A stretch of 19,490 bases of DNA from an uncultured Porphyromonadaceae bacterium (GTDB taxonomy: Bacteria; Bacteroidota; Bacteroidia; Bacteroidales; Muribaculaceae), in NCBI GenBank assembly GCA_902475285.1, contig CABRZA010000029.1, positions 1 through 19,490 of the forward strand, in the 5' to 3' direction. The position numbers and the translations under genes were made by a program. Positions 16,743 through 19,490 of this stretch are shown here, piece by piece. Under the pieces are notes generated by a model, which ran no database searches, was not told the origin of the DNA, and was given only the letters and a program-made list of their open reading frames with translations. Positions within the stretch are counted from its first letter, which is position 1. Every line of letters starts with the position of its first letter.

Positions 16743-16762
16743 GTAGGGGCGCAATATATTGC
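16743..16762 (+). repeat. GTAGGGGCGCAATA-type 20-nt repeat, copy 1
   Basis: This 20-mer differs by one base from 16885-16904. It contains the palindrome GCAATATATTGC but lacks the outer GCGCCC arm present in copy 2, so it looks like a degenerate copy. Confidence 0.7.
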
Positions 16763-16811
16763 AATGTCACTAACTCAGGGACAATATGCTGATTTTCAGA
16801 GGTAAAAGTAG

Positions 16812-16952
16812 GAGGGTGTTGCAAAACTCAAAATTGTGCAGAAGTTATTCTCGGCTCGCCATTCAAAGTACTGATTAGCAACGAGTAGGGGCGCAATACA
16901 TTGCGCCCGCTTAGGCTGAACATTCTAAAAACTACAGTTTTGCAACACCCTC
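16812..16952. mobile_element. 141-bp MITE-like element with 17-bp perfect terminal inverted repeats
   Basis: GAGGGTGTTGCAAAACT (16812-16828) is the exact reverse complement of 16936-16952, leaving a 107-bp interior without coding capacity. The interior holds repeat copy 2 with a 9-bp perfect hairpin (GGGCGCAAT, 16889-16897, with ATTGCGCCC, 16900-16908). Size and ends fit a non-autonomous miniature transposable element. I see no convincing target-site duplication and cannot assign a parent IS family. Confidence 0.6.
16885..16904 (+). repeat. GTAGGGGCGCAATA-type 20-nt repeat, copy 2
   Basis: It is identical to copy 1 at 16743 except for T to C at one position, and lies 142 bp from it. Here the right arm is complete (ATTGCGCCC to 16908), giving a 9-bp perfect stem around AC. 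Confidence 0.7.
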
Positions 16953-17040
16953 GCTCAGGCGATGGTAATCTCTGCGTAGCTTTTTTGTCCCGGCGGCGAG
17001 CTTTAGCAAGCCCCCATTTCCTCACCCCTCAAACACCCAA

Positions 17041-17062
17041 AGCCCGCTTTTTGGGGCGGGCT
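17041..17062. repeat. AGCCCGC/GCGGGCT hairpin
   Basis: A 7-bp perfect stem with an 8-nt loop sits about 58 nt past the rpsU stop on the minus strand. There is no T-run next to it, so it may be a second, weaker terminator or another REP-like palindrome. Confidence 0.4.
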
Positions 17063-17074
17063 GATGCTTCTAAG

Positions 17075-17104
17075 AAAAAGTGGGCCGTGGCGCAGTGGCG
17101 CCAC
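17075..17104 (-). terminator. probable rpsU terminator
   Basis: On the minus strand the stem GTGGCGC-CACT-GCGCCAC (17104-17087) starts 16 nt after the rpsU stop codon and is followed, after GGCCC and AC, by TTTTTCTT (17079-17072). The T-run starts 7 nt from the stem, further than ideal, so it is a reasonable but not perfect intrinsic terminator. Confidence 0.55.
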
Positions 17105-17119
17105 ACGCGGAGCCGAGGA

Positions 17120-17311
17120 TTAATCCTCCATCGAGCGGAGCTGCTGCACGTATACGGCCTTCATCATCTTCTTGCGGTTGGTTACCGAAGGCTTCTGGAA
17201 AGCCTGACGACGACGAAGTTCCTTTACGATACCGGTTTTTTCAAATTTACGTTTGAATTTTTTGAGCGCTCTTTCGATTTGCTCGCCTTCTTTTACTTGT
17301 ACGATGATCAT
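17120..17311 (-). CDS. rpsU: 30S ribosomal protein S21
   Basis: The 63-residue basic protein MIIVQVKEGEQIERALKKFK (start), with KFEKTGIVKELRRRQAF and PSVTNRKKMMKAVY after it, is a clear S21: a small helical protein of the 30S platform near the 3' end of 16S rRNA, involved in initiation. The length is usual for Bacteroidota. An upstream in-frame start at 17383 would lie before the promoter box and is rejected. It is monocistronic: its own promoter lies at 17353-17383 and a terminator follows. In Bacteroidetes S21 has been linked to occlusion of the anti-Shine-Dalgarno sequence, which fits the lack of Shine-Dalgarno sites in this window. Confidence 0.97.
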   Translation of the reverse strand: MIIVQVKEGEQIERALKKFKRKFEKTGIVKELRRRQAFQKPSVTNRKKMMKAVYVQQLRSMED

Positions 17312-17352
17312 ATTTTGAGTTTGTTTTGTATATTCTGCTGAGTTTAGCGGGG

Positions 17353-17383
17353 CAAAATTACAAAAAATTTCTTTTACTGCCAA
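17353..17383 (-). promoter_or_regulatory. rpsU promoter
   Basis: On the minus strand, TTG (17383-17381) is followed after exactly 20 nt by TAATTTTG (17360-17353), a full match to TTG-N20-TAnnTTTG. Predicted transcription start is near 17349, giving a leader of about 38 nt before the rpsU ATG. Confidence 0.85.
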
Positions 17384-17425
17384 TTATTACGCCAAAATTT
17401 TTCTCTTTTCCGCATTTTTTTGCTC

Positions 17426-17812
17426 CTAACGGCTCACGCTGTACCCTATCCATGAGGCTATAACGCCGGCCGCTACCGACAGAGCCGTATATCCCGCCGC
17501 TGCCCACACCCGCCCGTCGGCAACCATTGCGAAAGTCTCGTAGCCGAACGTCGAAAACGTCGTCAATCCCCCGCAGAAGCCGGCCGTAAGAGCCGTCCGC
17601 AACTGCGGGTTAAGCCACGGCGCGTTGCACGCCCCGTATACAGCTCCTATTATAAAGCAGCCCGCAATGTTCACCAGAAGAGTGTTCCAAGGCAAAGCCC
17701 ACTCCTTGTCGCCGGGCCACACAGCCGACAGCCCGAGCCCCGACAGGTAGCGCAGCACGCCACCCAGTCCGCTCCCGCCGAAAACACAAAGTATACCTAT
17801 CCAAATATTCAT
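17426..17812 (-). CDS. crcB: fluoride ion exporter (Fluc/CrcB)
   Basis: The 128-residue protein has four hydrophobic helices and the Fluc signatures: GGSGLGGVLRY (12-22), WNTLLVNIAGCF with N43 and N48 (42-53), and GFCGGLTTFSTFGYE (78-92), which supplies the central Na+ site and the pore-lining phenylalanines (F86, F89). Fluc proteins form antiparallel dual-topology homodimers in the inner membrane that let fluoride leak out of the cell. A single gene copy here fits a homodimer. Its promoter box ends 4 nt before the ATG, so there is no room for the fluoride riboswitch that controls crcB in many bacteria. Confidence 0.96.
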   Translation of the reverse strand: MNIWIGILCVFGGSGLGGVLRYLSGLGLSAVWPGDKEWALPWNTLLVNIAGCFIIGAVYGACNAPWLNPQLRTALTAGFCGGLTTFSTFGYETFAMVADGRVWAAAGYTALSVAAGVIASWIGYSVSR

Positions 17813-17816
17813 ACCG

Positions 17817-17848
17817 CAAAATTACAACAAATTCGCCGCCGCGCCAAA
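17817..17848 (-). promoter_or_regulatory. crcB promoter, probably leaderless
   Basis: On the minus strand TTTG (17848-17845) is followed after 20 nt by TAATTTTG (17824-17817), a full consensus match. Only four bases (17816-17813) separate the box from the ATG at 17812, which places the expected transcription start at the start codon itself. Confidence 0.82.
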
Positions 17849-17894
17849 CCCTTCCGGCCCGACGGCAACCATCCACTTGCCCCGCGCGTTTATA

Positions 17895-18051
17895 AGTAAC
17901 TCGCAAAATTTAGATGCGAATGGAATTTGAAGGATTTTGGATTGATTTTTGCCCGAAGAAGAGGGGCTGTAGCGAGCTACAACCCTGATGATGAGGACAA
18001 AAAGCAGCCAAAAGACGAAAATTACATCGCAGCCCGACACTGCGAGTTACT
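17895..18051. repeat. 157-bp element with 11-bp perfect inverted-repeat ends
   Basis: AGTAACTCGCA (17895-17905) is exactly complementary to TGCGAGTTACT (18041-18051). The interior contains a hairpin around 17967-17988 (TGTAGC-GA-GCTACA with GGG/CCC outside). It fills most of the gap between the divergent crcB and solute-binding genes. An interspersed-repeat or MITE-like origin is inferred. A 72-codon minus-strand ORF spanning it (17822-18040) is probably a by-product. Confidence 0.5.
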
Positions 18052-18106
18052 AAAACTATAATATAAACTAAATTTTAAGAGTTACTTATCTATAAATACA
18101 TCCAAT

Positions 18107-18928
18107 ATGAACACCAAGAAACTCGGCGGCCGACTCCCCGTCATAATCATCCTGGCCGTGGTGATACTCGCCGCCATCGGCATTTACCGCCGCCATGAAG
18201 GAGGCAAAAGCACACTCGCCGACACCTACCGACGCCCCCGCGGCGACACCCTCGCCGTAGCAATCGAAATGGGCCCCCTCACATATAACTTCCGCAACGA
18301 CACCGCCGCCGGCTTCGACTACGAAATCCTCCGCGTCATCGGCCGGCGCCACGGCGTCGACATGGTCTTCCACCCCGTCGGACAGCTCGCCGAAGCCTTC
18401 GAGCGCCTCAACGAAGGCGACTACGACCTCCTCGTAGCATCCATGCCCTCCACCCGCACCCTCAAAAGCTACTTCCCCGTCACCGACCCCGTATATATCG
18501 ACCGCCAGGTACTCGTCCAGTACGCCGACAGCACCTCCGATGCCTACGTCGCCTCCGCCGAACAGCTCCGCGGCGACACCGTATGGATCGTCGAAGGCTC
18601 ACCCTTCCGCACACGCATCCTCAACATGTCAAGCGAACTCGGCGACAGCATACACCTCGCCACTATCCCCGGCCAGTCCGCCGAAAATCTCGCCATGCTC
18701 ACCGCCAAAGGCCTCATACCCCGCGCCGTCGTCTCCGAAGCCGCCGCCCGACGCATCGCCGCCGACTATCCCGGCCTATCCATATCCACCCCCGTATCCC
18801 TCAGCCACTTCCAGTGCTGGGCCGTAGCCCCCGGCGACAGCGTCCTCCTCGACTCCCTCAACACCTGGCTCGCCTCCTTCAAAACCACCCCCGCCTTCAC
18901 CTCCCTCACCCAAAAATACCTCCAATAG
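18107..18928 (+). CDS. membrane-anchored solute-binding-like protein (SBP family 3)
   Basis: The 273-residue protein has an N-terminal membrane anchor (VIIILAVVILAAIGIY, about 12-27) without an obvious cleavage or lipobox cysteine, then a periplasmic-binding-protein fold: LAVAIEMGPLTYNF, GFDYEILRVIGRRHGV (69-84) and DYDLLVASMPSTRTLKSYFP (105-124), which parallel amino-acid-binding SBPs and the N-terminal domain of the lytic transglycosylase MltF. The SLT transglycosylase domain of MltF is absent. The Arg that usually contacts the ligand carboxylate after 'S/T' in this segment is not obvious. No permease or ATPase gene is adjacent. Ligand sensing or an unlinked transporter are both possible. 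The AT-rich 18050-18106 leader shows no exact TAnnTTTG box. Confidence 0.8.
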   Translation: MNTKKLGGRLPVIIILAVVILAAIGIYRRHEGGKSTLADTYRRPRGDTLAVAIEMGPLTYNFRNDTAAGFDYEILRVIGRRHGVDMVFHPVGQLAEAFERLNEGDYDLLVASMPSTRTLKSYFPVTDPVYIDRQVLVQYADSTSDAYVASAEQLRGDTVWIVEGSPFRTRILNMSSELGDSIHLATIPGQSAENLAMLTAKGLIPRAVVSEAAARRIAADYPGLSISTPVSLSHFQCWAVAPGDSVLLDSLNTWLASFKTTPAFTSLTQKYLQ

Positions 18929-19172
18929 CCCCACGCCCATCCCTCTATTCGTCCAAGCGTGGAGCATGGCCCAGCATATGGCGCCCCCGAGCGTGTATCC
19001 TGTCCAAGTATAGAATTTGTCCAAGCGTGGAGCTTCAGCTCCACCACGCAAATCCAGTCTCCCATCGCCCACACCCAAAGGAGTTATATAATCCCCACGT
19101 CTCTTTATCGCCCCCATTCCATTTTTTTGAATAATTTTTGCATTTTCTATTGCAAATAACCGAAATTGTCAA
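18929..19172. repeat. non-coding stretch with GTCCAAG repeats and a perfect hairpin
   Basis: GTCCAAGCGTGGAGC occurs twice (18951-18965 and 19019-19033), with a partial copy GTCCAAG at 19002-19008. The last copy leads into the perfect hairpin GTGGAGC-TTCA-GCTCCAC (19027-19044). No gene is seen: overlapping minus-strand ORFs are repeat-driven. The hairpin could act as a terminator for the upstream gene but lacks a T-run. Confidence 0.6.
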
Positions 19173-19180
19173 TAACTTTG
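19150..19180 (+). promoter_or_regulatory. near-consensus promoter for the right-edge RNA
   Basis: TTG (19150-19152), a 20-nt spacer and TAACTTTG (19173-19180) match TTG-N20-TAnnTTTG, with the same spacing as the rpsU and crcB promoters. Expected transcription start is about 19184. No start codon with a credible ORF follows, which argues for an RNA gene. Confidence 0.8.
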
Positions 19181-19183
19181 CCA

Positions 19184-19490
19184 CGCATATCGTTCGCCGA
19201 AGCCCGATATGGGCTCGGGGGCGGGATGCAGACATAGCCGCGGCACTTGCCGGGGCAAGACATAATAAAAGCGTTTACTTACGCTAATTCTTGACCCATA
19301 GGAATCTCGCAAATTCTAAACTCAGTCAAGAGTGTAGCAACGGTAGATGTCTCAGGTATGATTATTCGTGGTGGACTACGAGAGTAGTCTATCCATGCAT
19401 CATACAGCGTGAGGCTTCGGCGTTGCTCGTTCTACTGAGTTGGGCAATGCGAGAGCCTCTATGGGAAGAACGAGCAACAGGTACAGGCTT
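19184..19490 (+). ncRNA. candidate structured non-coding RNA, family not recognised, 3' end outside window
   Basis: A strong promoter precedes about 300 nt without a plausible ORF but with dense local pairing: a 5' hairpin (CGCCG-a-AGCCC with GGGCT-CGG-..-GCG, 19195-19223); AGCG/CGCT (19270-19285); TCTTGAC/GTCAAGA (19289-19295 with 19325-19331); an arm GTATGAT/ATCATAC (19356-19362 with 19399-19405) that contains CGTGG/CCATG and GACTAC-GAGA-GTAGTC with a GNRA tetraloop; and a 12-bp perfect stem (19422-19433 with 19467-19478). It lacks the hallmarks of tmRNA (tRNA-like ends, tag), RNase P RNA (GAGGAAAGTCCGGGC) and small SRP RNA. A Bacteroidales-specific RNA such as the 6S-like Bacteroidales-1 class is possible but unproven; a structured repeat is the alternative. 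Confidence 0.55.

Larger units (their letters stand above)
16386..17119. other. 734-bp non-coding repeat-rich region between the dsbD operon and rpsU
   Basis: No credible gene is seen. The stretch holds a cluster of small palindromes (16475-16607), a 20-nt repeat copy (16743-16762), a 141-bp inverted-repeat element (16812-16952) and two hairpins downstream of rpsU. The short ORFs here run across the palindromes, differ in composition from neighbouring genes and show no family signal. The promoter for the dsbD operon must lie at its left end but is not recognisable with confidence. Confidence 0.8.

Noticed and set aside
16901..17341. 146-codon plus-strand ORF antisense to rpsU
   Set aside because: It overlaps rpsU entirely on the opposite strand and crosses the end of the miniature element; rpsU is certain.
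17813..17900. Fluoride riboswitch upstream of crcB
   Set aside because: The promoter box is 4 nt from the start codon, so no transcribed leader could hold it.
17822..18040. 72-codon minus-strand ORF upstream of crcB
   Set aside because: It spans the 157-bp inverted-repeat element and the crcB promoter, and has no recognisable domain.
18050..18106. AT-rich leader with TAAATTTT as a -7 box for the solute-binding gene
   Set aside because: The final G is missing and no TTG lies 20 nt upstream; too weak to call.
19286..19440. A minus-strand frame of about 50 codons ending at 19286 (ends ICEIPMGQELA) and a second frame open from the right edge
   Set aside because: Neither has a usable ATG at a sensible place, they are in different frames with stops between them, and the same bases form strong helices behind a plus-strand promoter. 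I prefer RNA, but a decayed coding repeat is not fully excluded.

Overview
The window is 19.5 kb of GC-rich bacterial chromosome. Four things point to the phylum Bacteroidota, order Bacteroidales (a Muribaculaceae-like gut bacterium is my best guess, by inference): promoters of the Bacteroidota form TTG-N20-TAnnTTTG, no clear Shine-Dalgarno sequences, lineage-typical proteins (a DUF4270-type lipoprotein next to a half-length glycogen synthase, and a Bacteroidota 'putative porin'), and a CCA-less initiator tRNA gene. Nothing in the coding regions looks phage- or plasmid-derived.

Layout. 1-107: 3' part of an initiator tRNA-Met gene and a terminator. 203-7665 (+): MATE transporter, FAD-dependent dehydrogenase (17-nt overlap), putative porin with its own promoter, and primosomal helicase PriA starting one base after the porin stop. 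7739-10024 (+): promoter, a GT5-like N-terminal-domain protein and a DUF4270-type lipoprotein. A near-perfect palindrome at 10052-10079 separates these from a convergent minus-strand operon.

16385-10082 (-): six genes joined by overlapping stop and start codons: a stand-alone DsbD-alpha domain protein, full-length DsbD with a thioredoxin domain, MazG, topoisomerase III (TopB), a 46-residue Cys-rich single-pass membrane protein, and glutamyl-Q tRNA(Asp) synthetase (GluQRS). It mixes envelope thiol reduction, nucleotide-pool cleaning, DNA topology and tRNA modification, so it is best seen as a co-translated housekeeping unit and not one pathway.

16386-19490: low gene density. It holds rpsU (-), crcB (-) and a membrane-anchored solute-binding-like protein (+), separated by palindromic repeats: a tandem two-hairpin unit, a 141-bp element with 17-bp perfect terminal inverted repeats, a 157-bp element with 11-bp inverted repeats, and GTCCAAG repeats. 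The right edge (from about 19184) has a near-consensus promoter followed by about 300 nt with no credible ORF but many strong helices, including a GNRA-capped hairpin and a 12-bp perfect stem. This is a candidate structured non-coding RNA, cut by the window end, and the most interesting unexplained object here.
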